Shown: positions 39,941 to 50,529 of the stretch, in pieces
How positions within the stretch are numbered: position 1 is the stretch's first letter
Layout: the number at the start of each line of letters is the position of its first letter
Source of the DNA: Mesomycoplasma ovipneumoniae
GTDB taxonomy: Bacteria; Bacillota_I; Bacilli_A; Mycoplasmatales; Metamycoplasmataceae
Length of the DNA: 64,000 bases
NCBI GenBank assembly: GCA_009756935.1
Contig: VZDP01000002.1
Span: forward strand, 62,001 to 126,000
Reading direction: 5' to 3'
Position numbers and translations under genes: made by a program
Notes under the pieces: generated by a model
Told to the model about the DNA's origin: nothing
What the model saw: the letters and a program-made list of their open reading frames with translations, nothing else
Databases searched by the model: none

Positions 39941-42241
39941 ATGATTCAAATTCGTAACATCACAAAAAGACTCGGAACAAAAATAATTTTAAATAACATT
40001 AGTTTTGATATTCCAACTAATAAATTAACGTTCATTTCTGGTCAATCTGGTGTTGGAAAAACGACGCTTTTGCATATTATTGCCAAAATCGCCAAAGCTG
40101 ACAGCGGGCAAATTTCCTTTTTTGATAAAAATCAACAAGTTTTAAAAAACCCAAATGTTGACATTTTTTTTCAAGATGTCAATCTTATTGAAAATATTTC
40201 AGCTATTGACAATGTTCGAATTGGGACAAGTATTTTGGGTTATAAATTTAAACAAGATGAATTTAGTAAAAATGCAAATTTTTTAAATCTTGACCAAAGT
40301 GTTTTTAAAACAAAAATGGAAAATCTCTCTGGTGGTGAGAAACAAAGAATCGCAATTCTTCGTTCTCTAAATCGGGGTTCAGAATTTATTTTGTTTGATG
40401 AGCCAACTGCCGCGCTTGATAAAGAAAATGAGCAAATTATCTTTGAAAAAATTAAGCAAATGTCAAAAAATCACACAGTTGTGGTTATAAGCCATAATAC
40501 TGAAATGATTCACAAATATGCTGATCAAATAATTTTTTTACAAAAAGACAAGCCACCAATTATTAAAATTAACGACACTAATATAATAGAAGACCAAAAT
40601 TCTGAACAAACTAGCGAAACTAAACATAAAAAAGTTGCAAAAGTAGTTCAATATAAGAATAAATTAAATATTTCGCCGATTTTTGTTATTGCTGATATTA
40701 GCAAAAAATTAACGCTTAGTATTTTAATTATAATAGCTTTTTTAGCGGCCGTCTTTTCGATTAGTTTTGCTTTTGAATTAAATCTTGGAACGGCAAAAGT
40801 CGAACGGCAGCAAAAATATACGCTCTCACTTGACAAAAACTTAATTGAGAAAAAATCAAACGCCGCTTTTAACCAAGATGAAATTAAAAAAATTAGTGAG
40901 CTTGAATCAATCAATGCACTTGTTGCAAATAGGCCAACGACAAATATAAATTTGCACTATGAAAATCGAAAAATTAATCTTAGAGATGTTGATCAAGTTG
41001 AAATTAATAGCTTTTTCAAAAACAGAATCGAAAATGATCTTGTTAATTTTGAAGGAAAATTCATTGAAAATGCTCGGGAAATTATCCTTTCAAAATCAGC
41101 TATTGACATACTTAAAATTGAAAATCCAATAGGAAAAACAATTCATTTGGTTTATGATTCTAATAAAGAAATTGAGGAAAATCAAAATAAAATTGAACTA
41201 AAAATTGTCGGAATTAATAATGGAATTAAAAGTTCCGTTGCCAGATTAGATACTTTTAATTTAATTAGTTTTCCATCTTTTATTAGCACTCAATCAATTA
41301 AAGATCTTGAAAATTTAGTTAAGCAAAATACAGTTGAAGAAAACAAAGACCAAAACTTTCAACTTTTTAAGGAAATTAACTCCTATATTCCTAGCGAAAA
41401 TGCCCAAAGCTCCGCGCTTGAACCATTTAAAATTCCGCTAAAAAACACAAAAGTTTTCCCGCAAAACAATCTAGAATTAATAACTGGAACATTTCCAAGA
41501 AAAGTCGATGAAATTCTACTTTCAACAACAGCAATTGATTCAAATGCTAAATATAAATTAAAAGTTGGCGATATAATTCAAACAAACTCGCCTTTAAATC
41601 AAACATTTAATTTACTTGTTGTTGGAATTTTTGACTCGCCAGATTCAGAATTATATTATCACCAAGATGCCAAAGAATTTTATACCAGCTTCCAACCAGC
41701 CAATCTTACTGCTTATTTAACAACAACTGACGAGCAAAACAACCTTGATTTAGAGGCAAAAAATGCTAAATTTGACCTCAAAATTACTCCACCTTCAAGC
41801 TTAATTCGGGTAATAACTAGCCAATCTTTAGCGATTATTTCGATAGTTAATAAAGTTACTTTTGCAGTGTTTATAATTTTTGTTATTATATTAATTTCGT
41901 TCATTTTAGTTTATGCCAAAACAATTTCTGAATCAAAACAGAGAATGATTGGAATTCTAAAATCACTTGGTGGTTCGACTTTACTAACACTTTTTTATCA
42001 TACTTTAAATATTGTTTTGATATCGATTGTTGTTTTAATTTTAAGTTTTGTAATCATTTTCCCGTCAATGGAATCGATTCATATTTTAATAGTTGGCAAT
42101 GATTTTCCCGCCGCTTCTCAAGAAAATCTAGCCCTAATTTTATTATCGTCCTGAGCCGGACTTTCAGCTGCATTTATTCTAATTTATGTTTTAATGTCGT
42201 TAATTACTTACAAAAAAACCACTCAACAGTTATTAAAATAA
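39941..42241 (+). CDS. ABC transporter with fused ATPase and FtsX/MacB-like permease
   Basis: A 766-residue protein. Residues 1-220 form a LolD/MacB-type ATPase: SGQSGVGKTTLLH, then LSGGEKQRIAILRSL, FILFDEPTAALD and VVISHN. One membrane helix follows (LTLSILIIIAFLAAVFSISFAF), then a ~350-residue extracytoplasmic domain rich in Asn/Lys, then three helices (VTFAVFIIFVIILISFILVYAKT; LIVGND...; ILIYVLMSLI) with the FtsX block RMIGILKSLGGSTLLTLFYH between them. The ATPase-first, single-chain layout is MacB-like. The role (lipoprotein or peptide export, or mechanical coupling) is not evident. It stands alone, between elements C and D. Confidence 0.82.
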
Positions 42242-42281
42242 AAATGAAAGGTGTAATTGCCTTTCATTTTTATTTCTTTAA
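42215..42281 (+). repeat. Gene-end duplication, first copy (MacB-like gene)
   Basis: Last codons (KTTQQLLK), stop and terminator; the copy at 42921-42987 has the same length (67 bp) with only 3 differences. Confidence 0.85.
42241..42274 (+). terminator. Terminator of the MacB-like gene
   Basis: AAAATGAAAGG and CCTTTCATTTT pair around TGTAATTG, followed by T-rich sequence. The hairpin is duplicated at 42947-42980 beyond element D. Confidence 0.8.
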
Positions 42282-42283
42282 TC

Positions 42284-42920
42284 CTAAGTTTATCAATTTG
42301 ATGGCAAATATTCACTTTTTTAGTGAATATAGATAGACAAAAATAACGTAAATCCGGGTTTTTTGACCTAAAACCTTAATCTTTATTATTTTAAAATCAA
42401 CCTTTTGCAAAAAAAAAAAAAAAATGCTTGGTCTAAGAAAAAATTATGTTATAATAACTCTCACTAAGAATGAATTAATAAATTTTGATATTGAATTAAG
42501 GAGGAATCAAGGATGTTTTTGCCATAAAAAATCAGAAAATGCGAATTATCCATTATATTTTTAAATATGATGGAATGCCTTAAATTTACCCGTTTAGAAA
42601 TCTACAAATTTATGGCTTTTGGTTATTGTTCTTTCAAAACTTCATATATTTTTTTAGGCTCAATGTAAGTAAAAACGAGTTTTCTATTTGCATTGAGTTT
42701 AAATAGTAGTTGTATTTTTCTTTCGTGATGGTCAGATTTAAAATTCAGTGTTTTTGCTTTGATAGTTATTTTTCCTGTGTTTGCCAAAAAAGTTAAAAAG
42801 GCCCCAAAATCAGACACTTTTTTAAGATTATCTATCAAACTGGGAAACTCGGGAAAAAGTTAAAAAGCCCCCAAAATCAGACACTTTTTTAAGATTATCT
42901 ATCAAACTGGGAAACTCGGG
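42284..42920 (+). repeat. Repeated element, copy D (plus orientation)
   Basis: Left terminal repeat CTAAGTTTATCAATTTGATG; right terminal repeat TATCAAACTGGGAAACTCGG, present twice because the last 67 bp are tandemly duplicated (42787-42853 and 42854-42920). Inside: 16-A tract (42409-42424), extended -10 TGTTATAAT (TATAAT 42450-42455), Shine-Dalgarno AAGGAGG, mini-ORF MFLP (42513-42527) and the conserved hairpins. The 3' part after the CATTGAG hairpin differs from copy C. Confidence 0.85.
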
Positions 42921-42987
42921 AAAACCACTCAACAGTTATTAAAATAAAAATGAAAAGCGTACTTGCCTTTCATTTTTATTTCTTTAA
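42921..42987 (+). repeat. Gene-end duplication, second copy (MacB-like gene; includes nuclease stop)
   Basis: Direct repeat of 42215-42281, joined at GGG/AAAA. The convergent nuclease gene ends inside it: its stop is at 42976-42978, so the duplicated block restores the 3' ends of both neighbouring genes. Confidence 0.85.
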
Positions 42988-43623
42988 CTTTTTAAGGCCA
43001 TAAATTGTTGAAATATCTTCTTTTCAAAGCATAAATTTACTTTTTTTGGCAGATTCTTGGGCTTTTAAAATTTGGTCAATTAAACTTTTATATTCGGGAT
43101 AATAATAAGTTTTTTTAGGATTTTGATATTGGGCATAACGATGAATTGCAAGACCTTCGCTAACCATTTTGATATTAATGATCTCGCCCTTTTCGTTTTT
43201 CAGAACAACAATAATCCGCTCATAGGGATCATGTCCGACAATTTCAAATGAAATTCAGCGATTTAAAATTAGTTGTTCTAGACGTTTTTTGGCTATTAAA
43301 CCGTGAAATTTCATAGTTTTTACATTAATTAAACGATTTGGACGGCTGAGTTCAAGTTCAGGAGTGTCAATCCCAAAAATTCGAAAACGTATACCGTTTT
43401 TATCAGTGAAAGTGTCCCCGTCATAAACACTTTTTATAAATGTTGTATAAGTTAAGCCTTGTTTAATTCGTGAATTTTTAGAAAAAATAGGTAGTTTTTT
43501 TATTGGATTTAAGCCATCAGTTGCAACTGTTTTTTCTGAAATAATTTCTGAAAGATAATCATAACAACTTGTAAGCGAAAAAAGTGGCAAAAATCCTGGA
43601 ACTAATAGTAATTTTTTAAAAAT
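42976..43623 (-). CDS. Secreted thermonuclease-family (SNase) lipoprotein
   Basis: A 215-residue staphylococcal-nuclease homologue that would degrade host or environmental nucleic acid outside the cell. Active-site strands are SVYDGDTFTDKNG, IRFRIFGIDTPEL (Arg, Asp and Glu kept) and YERIIVVL (second catalytic Arg). The N terminus reads FKKLLLVPGFLPLFSLTSC, a complete lipoprotein signal with Cys, but no ATG or GTG precedes it. The only codon placed behind a strong Shine-Dalgarno (AGGGAGG, 7 nt upstream) is ATT at 43621-43623, so I infer ATT initiation. A start at TTG 43590 would cut the signal in half. It overlaps smpB by 22 nt. Confidence 0.8.
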
Positions 43624-44039
43624 TTTTGTGCCTCCCTTTTTTGATCTCGTTCTTTTATGGCGTTTCTTTTGTCAACCTTAGTTTTCCCTTTTGCAAGTGC
43701 AATTTCGATTTTGATTCTGCGGTTTTTTAGACCAACAAAAAGTGGAATAATTGTTAATTTTTGTGTAACTTTTTCTTTAAAAATTTTTTTTAACTCATGT
43801 TTGTGCAATAAAAGTTTTCTTGAGCGATCAGTTTGACCTCGGGATCCTTTATAAGCGCTAATTGTTGCATTTGACAAATAAAGTTCTAAACCCTTAAAAT
43901 AACAAAAAGAACCTACAAGCGATATATTTTTTGCCTGAACAGATTTAACTTCTCATCCTTCTAAGACAATTCCCGCTGTAAATTTGCTAATTATTTCGTA
44001 GTCAAAATAAGCTCTTTTATTTTCAATTAAAATTTTCAT
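43602..44039 (-). CDS. smpB: SsrA-binding protein SmpB
   Basis: A 145-residue OB-fold protein that brings tmRNA to stalled ribosomes. The sequence MKILIENKRAYFDYEI, GIVLEGWEVKSVQAKNISLVGSF and NRRIKIEIALAKGKTKVDKR covers the conserved core, and the basic tail ends RDQKREAQKFLKNYY. The ATG at 44037-44039 is the natural start. It is the first gene of the smpB-nuclease pair and divergent from the P-type ATPase. Confidence 0.93.
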
Positions 44040-44100
44040 CTTCGAACCTAAAAAATTATATAATTATATTCAAAATAATTTTATATAAAAAAAGGCAAAA

Positions 44101-46716
44101 ATGATCAAAAAAGAAAAAAAAGAGAAAATCGACTATAAAAATACCGATAAAATTACATTTTTAGAGGAAATTGACAAAACAAAGGGGCTTAATCAAGAAC
44201 AGATTGAAAGATCAAAAAATTTTTTTGGCGAAAACAGACTACCAAAAATTCCGGAAAAATCATTATTTTTCCGTATTTTATTGCAACTAAAAGAGCCGCT
44301 TACCTTAGTTTTAATTTTTGTTATTATTATTTCGGTTATCATTAGTTCGGTTTTTGAACATGACTTGCCTTTTTGGGCTAAATTAATTTCGTATCTTGAG
44401 CCAGTAGTTATTGCTTTAATTATTGCAATTAATGTTTTTTTCTCTTTGGTACAAGAAACTAAATCAAAAAAAGCAATAGATGCAATTTCAGATCTTAACT
44501 CGCCAGTTTCGACACTAATTCGTGATGGGAAAAAAATAAGCTTAAAATCTGATGAGATTTTAGTAGGGGATATTCTTGAAGTTAGCTCTGGTGATTTAAT
44601 TAGCGCCGATGGATTTGTAATTGAAAATAAAGAATTATCCGTATCTGAGGCAATTCTTACTGGTGAGTCAACATCAGTTTTTAAAGATGAATTTAAAAAT
44701 TGGGGCGATAAAGCCGCAAAAGTTTACAGTGGAACAAGTGTCTTAAATGGACAGGCAAAAATTTTAGTATCAGATGTTGGTCAGAATACTGAACTTGGAA
44801 AAATTGCTTCACTTGTGACAAAAACAGCCGAATTAGAATCACCACTTCAGAAAAAAATTGCTAAATTTTCAAAAATTATCACTTTTATTGCCGCATTTTT
44901 AGCAATTTCTTTCTTTTTTATTTATATATTTTTGGTTGAAAATGGCGATTTTAACCAGTCAAAACACGCAGTTATAATATCACTTTCACTAGCAATTGGC
45001 TTTATTCCCGAGGGTTTGATTCCGCTTGTTACTATAAATTTAATTATTGGTGTTAAAAAATTAGCAAAAAATAATGCAATTGTAAAAGATTTAAAAACAA
45101 TTGAAACTCTTGGAGCAGTTTCAATTGTTTGTTCAGATAAAACTGGGACAATAACTGAAAATAAAATGCAAATTAAGGAAATTTATTATCACCAAATTGA
45201 GTCAAAAAATTTCTGGACACAAGCTGTTTTAAATACAACAGCATATAGTTTTTTTGATAAGTCAGTTGAAAAATATTACGGTGATCCTGAGGAAATTTTA
45301 ATTTTACAAAAGGCAAAAACTTTTGAAATTCAAAAAGAAGTAGTTGAAAAACAACACAAATTTTTAGACAAAATTGTCTTTAATTCCAAACTTAAATTTT
45401 CAGCTACTTTTTATGAAATTGATAATAAAAAGTTTCTTTTCATCAAAGGTGCTCCTGAAATTATTTTTAAAAAGGCGGACAATTTAGACCCTATTTTAGA
45501 AGAAAAATTAACCCAAATGCAAAATTTAGGATATCGTATTTTTGCATTTGGGTATCGTGAAATTAAAAATGAACTTCAACCTAATGAAAATCTAGAAAAT
45601 TATGTAAAAAACATAAATATTTCAGGCCTTGTATGTTTTCAAGACCCACCTCGGAAAGAAATTAAACCGATTGTCAAAAATCTTTTAGATGCAGAAATTA
45701 AAACGATAATGATAACAGGTGATAATTTTCACACTGCCGCAACAATTGCAAAAAATGTTGAAATTTTAGGTCCTGAATCACTTGCAACAGGCAACCCTGA
45801 TTGAAAAAAAGATGACTTTTGGCGTGAAAATGTTGAAAAATTTCACCTTTATTCACGTGTTCAACCAGAAGATAAATTAGAAATTGTCGGCGCACTACAG
45901 TCAAAAAAACATGTTGTTGCTATGTTAGGTGACGGGGTTAACGATGCTCCTTCATTAAAAAAAGCCGATGTTGGTTTTGCAATGGGAATAACTGGCTCAC
46001 AAGTTTCAAAACAGGTTGCAAATGTTGTTTTAGCCGATGATAATTTTAAAACTCTCTATCAAGCAATAAAAATTGGCCGTAATATTGTTGCAAATATTAA
46101 AAAACTGTTTGTTTTTTTACTTGTTGCTAATTTTTCAATGCTTTTATCAGTTATTTTTGCAACTTTACTTTTTAAGGAACAAATTTTTACGTCACTACAA
46201 ATACTTTGAATAAATGTTGTTTCTGAAACTTTCGGGGGAATTGCCCTTGGCCTTACAAATATTTCAAAAAACGTTATGAATAAAAGCTTTTTAAACGAAA
46301 ATAAATCACTTTTTAATAAAAAACTGGTTTTTAGCATAATGTTTTGGGCAATTTTCATCTCATTTTTAGCACTGCTAAGTTTTTGAATCACAAATTCACA
46401 AACTTTTTCCTTTTTAATTATCAGTATTAGCCTTTCAAGTCTTTCTTATATACTTGCCGCCGATGAGAATATTTTTAAATATAAATTTGCAGATCTAAAA
46501 TTTTTACACCTTGGTTTTTTAGCTAGTTTTACTTCAATTCTAATTGTTTCCTTTATTCCCGGAATAAATTTTGTTTTTTCCCAAAATGATTTTAGCAACT
46601 CAAACTATCTTATTTTAAAAAATAATTATAATTATCTGTTACTTTTAACTATTTTTGCCCCGTTTGTATTAGACCAAATTCTAAAATTTTTTAAAATATA
46701 CTTTAAAAAATTTTAA
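44101..46716 (+). CDS. P-type Ca2+-transporting ATPase (P2 type)
   Basis: An 871-residue cation pump. The phosphorylation site is CSDKTGTITENKM with Asp346. TGES is present (ILTGESTSVF), the M4 motif reads IPEGLIPL, and the hinge is MLGDGVNDAPSLKKADVGFAMG. An N-terminal cation-ATPase domain (FFGENRLPKIPEKS) and a six-helix C-terminal part complete the P2 layout. A Ca2+ substrate is the usual assignment for PEGL-type P2 pumps. TGA Trp codons occur at several places. It ends at 46716, directly abutting the stop of the convergent tmcAL. Confidence 0.88.
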
Positions 46717-47667
46717 TTAATTTTGATTTTTTCAACAATCAAGATCCACTGTGGTTTCATCAAATTTTGATGGGTCTTCAATATTAAACAAAATATACAA
46801 CATTGTTCGCTTTATGCGTGAATTAGTATAACGTTTTGAATTGGTGGCACTCAAAAAACTATCTAAGTCCGGTTGGTCGATATGTTTTTTGAATAAATTT
46901 TCAATTCCTTCTTTTACTAGTCAAATTTTTCTTAGTGATTCAGGCGACTTTTGACGAATAATTTCCTGAAATTTTGGATATAACAAGGCTAACGAACAAA
47001 CTGGTTGGCTAAATTCCATTGGCGAAAACTGAGAAATTGACTTATTTTGGCTAATTAATTTTCGCAAGTATGTTGCTGATGCAAACTTTCCAGTTGGTGT
47101 TGTTTCATTATAATCAACAGTTCTTTTAAGACTATATGCCTGAATTGGATAATTATTTAGCACAATTTGTTTAACATATTCAAACCCGAGAATATCATTA
47201 GGGTAAATAATTTTTTGCGAACTGATTTTTTCAAGGGCAATTGCAGCTGCATTTGGAAAAGAATTGCCTAATTTTAATGCTTTTTTAAGATGAACATTAT
47301 ATTCATCAATGTTATTTTTTCACAAATTTGCTAAATTATACAGATTTTGAACATCATTTGATTCTGATCCAAAAATAATTTTGTCTATTTTATGGTCAAA
47401 AATTAATTTTAGCGCGCCTTGGGCAAAAATATGAGCAGCTTGACTTGTGTATTCAAAAGGCAATCTAATTACAAAATCAGCTCCATATTTTAGTGCTATT
47501 TTCTTTTTTGTTTCAAAATTAGCAAGACTAATCTCACCTCGTTGGGTGAAATTTCCGCCTAAAATTATGTAAATTTTGTCATTAGGAAAGTTTTTCTTAA
47601 CATATTCAAGCTGATAAATATGACCATTATGAAAAGGATTGTACTCAGCGATAATTGCAATTGCCAT
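46717..47667 (-). CDS. tmcAL: tRNA(Met) cytidine acetate ligase (TmcAL/YlbM family)
   Basis: A 316-residue nucleotidyltransferase-fold protein. It starts [20 protein letters not shown], the family signature with HNGH, and shows [16 protein letters not shown] and [25 protein letters not shown]. The C-terminal part ([11 protein letters not shown]...ESLRKI) is shorter than in Bacillus (about 400 residues), so the tRNA-binding end may be trimmed. In Bacillus the enzyme makes N4-acetylcytidine at the wobble base of elongator tRNA-Met. It lies 60 nt after engB on the same strand. Its stop and the P-type ATPase stop are adjacent with no space for a terminator. Confidence 0.85.
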
Positions 47668-47705
47668 TTTTCCTCTTTTTTAAAAATAGTTTTACTTTTT
47701 AATTT

Positions 47706-47730
47706 AAAAAACCTATGAATTTATAGGTTA
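47706..47730 (-). terminator. Terminator of engB
   Basis: AACCTAT and ATAGGTT pair around GAATTT (minus: CCTATAAATTCATAGG), followed on the minus strand by a T run. The engB stop lies at its base. Confidence 0.8.
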
Positions 47731-48270
47731 ATTTTTTTCTTGATTAATTATTTGGTGAATTTTATCTAAATTTGTGCCATTTTTTGCCGAAACATTCAAA
47801 CACTCAAGTGATAAATTTTTACACACTTTTAGCAGTTTTGAGCGCTGGGACTGATTTGTTTTATCAATTTTATTAGCTAAAATTTGCACCTTTATATTTA
47901 ATGAAACCAAAAATTCAATCATACTAAAATCAAGATCAGTAAAACCGATTTGACTGTCAATTAGCAAAAAAACTAATAAAATATTGCTATTTTTACTAAA
48001 ATAATTAAAAATCATCGATTCAATTTGATCCTTCTTTACATGAGAAAGGCGGGCATATCCATATCCTGGAAGGTCAACAATTAACTTATTTTGGCTAGTT
48101 TGGTAATAATTTAAAAGCTGAGTTTTTCCAGGAGTAGACGAAATACGGGCAATTTTTTGCCTTGCTAGCACATTAATTAGCGAGGATTTACCAACATTTG
48201 AACGCCCAATAAAAGCAAATTGATCTTCAGAAAAACACTGCTCTGGACATGATTTAAGAAATTTTCACAT
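47728..48270 (-). CDS. engB: Ribosome biogenesis GTPase YsxC/EngB
   Basis: A 180-residue small GTPase needed for large-subunit maturation. P-loop FIGRSNVGKSSLIN, G2 region with TPGKTQLLNYY, G3 VDLPGYGYARL, G4 ILANKIDK and G5 LNVSAKNG are all present. The ATG at 48268-48270 begins MWKFLKSCPEQCFSEDQFAF; the TGA after it is Trp. It is followed by its own terminator and then tmcAL. Confidence 0.93.
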
Positions 48271-48381
48271 TGTAACACTTTAGAATTAAAAATTGTTATA
48301 AAATTTTAAACAAAACGACCACCAGTTTGAGTGATAACTCTAATATTTTGATTATTTCCCGTTGTTTATAACTGTAATTTT

Positions 48382-48489
48382 TTAATTATCTCATTTCTTT
48401 ACATTTCGCGAACTAAAATAAACCGGTGTTCCTACAAAACCAGCGGCGATAGAAACAAGACTTAGAACTACTTTGAAAGATTTTAACAT
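48382..48489 (-). pseudogene. Signal-peptide remnant of a surface-protein paralogue
   Basis: A 35-codon ORF MLKSFKVVLSLVSIAAGFVG... closely resembles the first 30 residues of the next minus-strand protein (MRKSLKLVFGLVPVVAGSAG). It stops after KKWDN. No continuation is visible. It looks like what is left of a third family member. Confidence 0.5.
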
Positions 48490-48508
48490 TATTTTGCCTA
48501 GATAAACT

Positions 48509-49702
48509 TTAAGATTTTTTAGGGGTTGGGCTATTAGGTTGAGCCTCAACTCACTCATCGCTATTTATATTTGTTTCATCGATAATAAACACATGACCGC
48601 CTGTTGTTCTGTTAAAAGCGCCAATTTCTGGTGTTTTAGTAATTGTCAAAACTTTTTGAAGCTCTTTTTTTCAATTTTCACGAGCAGTATGGGAGCTTGC
48701 ACGCGATGGATAAAAACGAGCGTAATTATTCTCCCAAAAGATATATAAAAATGCTGCTGCTGCTTCAGTTATTGGTGTTTTTGGGAATCTTTCTTTAAAA
48801 AGTCTCATTTGGTCATTCTTTTTAAAGACATATTTATAAAGATTATTTTTTGCTTCACGATATTTCTGAGCATTTTCGACAACTGAAGATTTCAATAATA
48901 TTTTTAAATCTTCTTGTAATTTATCAATTATTTCATCAACTTCACGCTCTGATTCGGTTGTTGCAGGAGAAATTGAATTGGATGATGTTGACTTGGAAAT
49001 ATCACTTTGGGTTTGGGTTTTAGGTTTAGGAGTATCTTCTTTGTGTTCAATTTTTGGAGTTTCACTAATAACGATAACTTCAGGAGTTTTTACAATTTTG
49101 GGCGGTAAAACCGGTTTTACATCTTCATTAGAAACTACAGGAGAAATTAATGGGGTTGGATCTTGAATTTTCTCTTCATCCTGAGTCGGTTCTTGCTTAA
49201 TTATGACAACTTTTTGAACAATTTCTGGTGAGTTTGATGGGGATTTGTCTAAATTTGTTGGCTTTTGGGGTTCTAAAACTGAAATAGAAGAATTTTTACT
49301 TTCACTACTTTGAATTTTACTAACTGAAACAGATTTTTTTGTTTCATCAACTGGTTTTTTAACAGGTTCGACCAATAAGATTTTTGGTTTTTTTGTGTTT
49401 TTAGTAACATTAATAGGCTGAGATTTTGGAGAATCTTCTGAGACTTCCGGACTTTTTAGAACAATTGTTTCATCATTTTTTACAGTTTCCTGGGTTGATA
49501 ATTCTTCAGAATCTTGGTTGAATTCATTATCTTGTGAATCAAAAAGTGGTGAAAGATGGGTTTCAACTTGAAGTGTTTGGCGTGCTAAACTTGTATCGTC
49601 CAAATTAGAAATAGCATTACTAGAAGTCAAATAAATAGCTGTTCCTGCTGAACCTGCAACAACTGGAACTAATCCAAAAACCAATTTTAAAGATTTTCTC
49701 AT
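48509..49702 (-). CDS. Anchored Pro/Lys/Ser-rich surface protein
   Basis: A 397-residue protein with one N-terminal membrane segment (LKLVFGLVPVVAGSAGTAIYL) and a long low-complexity extracellular region rich in Pro, Lys, Ser, Glu and Val, including repeated PKILLVEPVKKP, EVIVISETPKIE and ISPVVSNEDVKP motifs. A compact C-terminal part (residues 255-397) is more ordered: EVDEIIDKLQEDLKILL, KYVFKKNDQMRLFKERFPKTP, AAAAFLYIFWENNYARFYPS. The start is preceded by AGGGGTGAAAT, shared with the paralogue at 49960-50301. No known domain recognised. Probably surface-exposed. Confidence 0.7.
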
Positions 49703-49959
49703 ATTTCACCCCTAGAAATTAAAACCAACACCAATAATTTATAATAATACCACGAATATAAAATTATTTAAAAAAATAAAACAGGAATGATCTAGCTCAT
49801 CCTGTTTGTTTGATTTACTATATTTATTAATTATAAACAAAAAATTTTAAAAGTCAAGTAAAACCTAAAAAATTTATTTATATCAATTCTTCAAAGTATT
49901 AAAATATTTCAGATAGATTAAAAAAATGGTATTTTTATGTAAGCTAGTATACTAACTTA

Positions 49960-50301
49960 TTATTTTCAAATTTGGTAGCTAAGACATCTTTTTTTTGTTT
50001 CGGTAATTGATTTTTCTACTGGTTGAGGCAATAAAATTTTAGGCTGATCTTTTGATGAATTTGCTGAAATATTAGGATTATCGCTAGACGAAATTATTTC
50101 TGGTTGATTTATTTTTTCACTAGATTCTACCGGTTGAAAGCTTGGAGGCGGATCAAAAAGACCATCAGGGACTTCTACGGTAATTGAATTTTTTTCGTCT
50201 TCTTTAGTATTTTTATATTTATAAATCAAAACAAACGCAGCTGTTCCTGCTACAACAACAGCCGATCCTAATATAAGTGCTATTTTTCAAAATTTTTTCA
50301 T
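49960..50301 (-). pseudogene. Truncated paralogue of the preceding surface protein
   Basis: A 113-residue ORF with the same N-terminal anchor pattern (MKKFWKIALILGSAVVVAGT) and the same 5' leader (ATTAGGGGTGAAAT). Its QPKILLPQPVEKSITETKK matches KPKILLVEPVKKPVDETKK of the 397-residue protein. Immediately after ETKK it changes to RCLSYQIWK and stops, so the C-terminal two thirds are missing. It may be a truncated gene or a short variant. Confidence 0.6.
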
Positions 50302-50496
50302 ATTTCACCCCTAATAATTAAAGTCTAAACCAAAATAAATTAGTATAATTATATCAAAAATATGAACTTATTTATGAAATAAAAATTGAATGTATCTAGC
50401 CTAGCAAAGAATCGACAAAAATTTAAGCAACAAAAAACACATTTCTATGTTAATAATAGTATTTTTTAAGATATATTAGAAAACTAGCTATTTTTA

Positions 50497-50505
50497 TGTT
50501 ATAAT
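50497..50505 (+). promoter_or_regulatory. Extended -10 promoter of the lipoprotein gene
   Basis: TGTTATAAT, 25 nt before the ATG at 50530, with GAGGAG as Shine-Dalgarno. It is identical to the extended -10 of the five repeated elements. Confidence 0.65.
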
Positions 50506-50529
50506 TTAATCTAACTTGTGAGGAGAATT

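Noticed and set aside
43561..43590. Nuclease start at TTG 43590
   Set aside because: It would cut the lipoprotein signal in half and has no Shine-Dalgarno; the ATT 33 nt upstream fits better.
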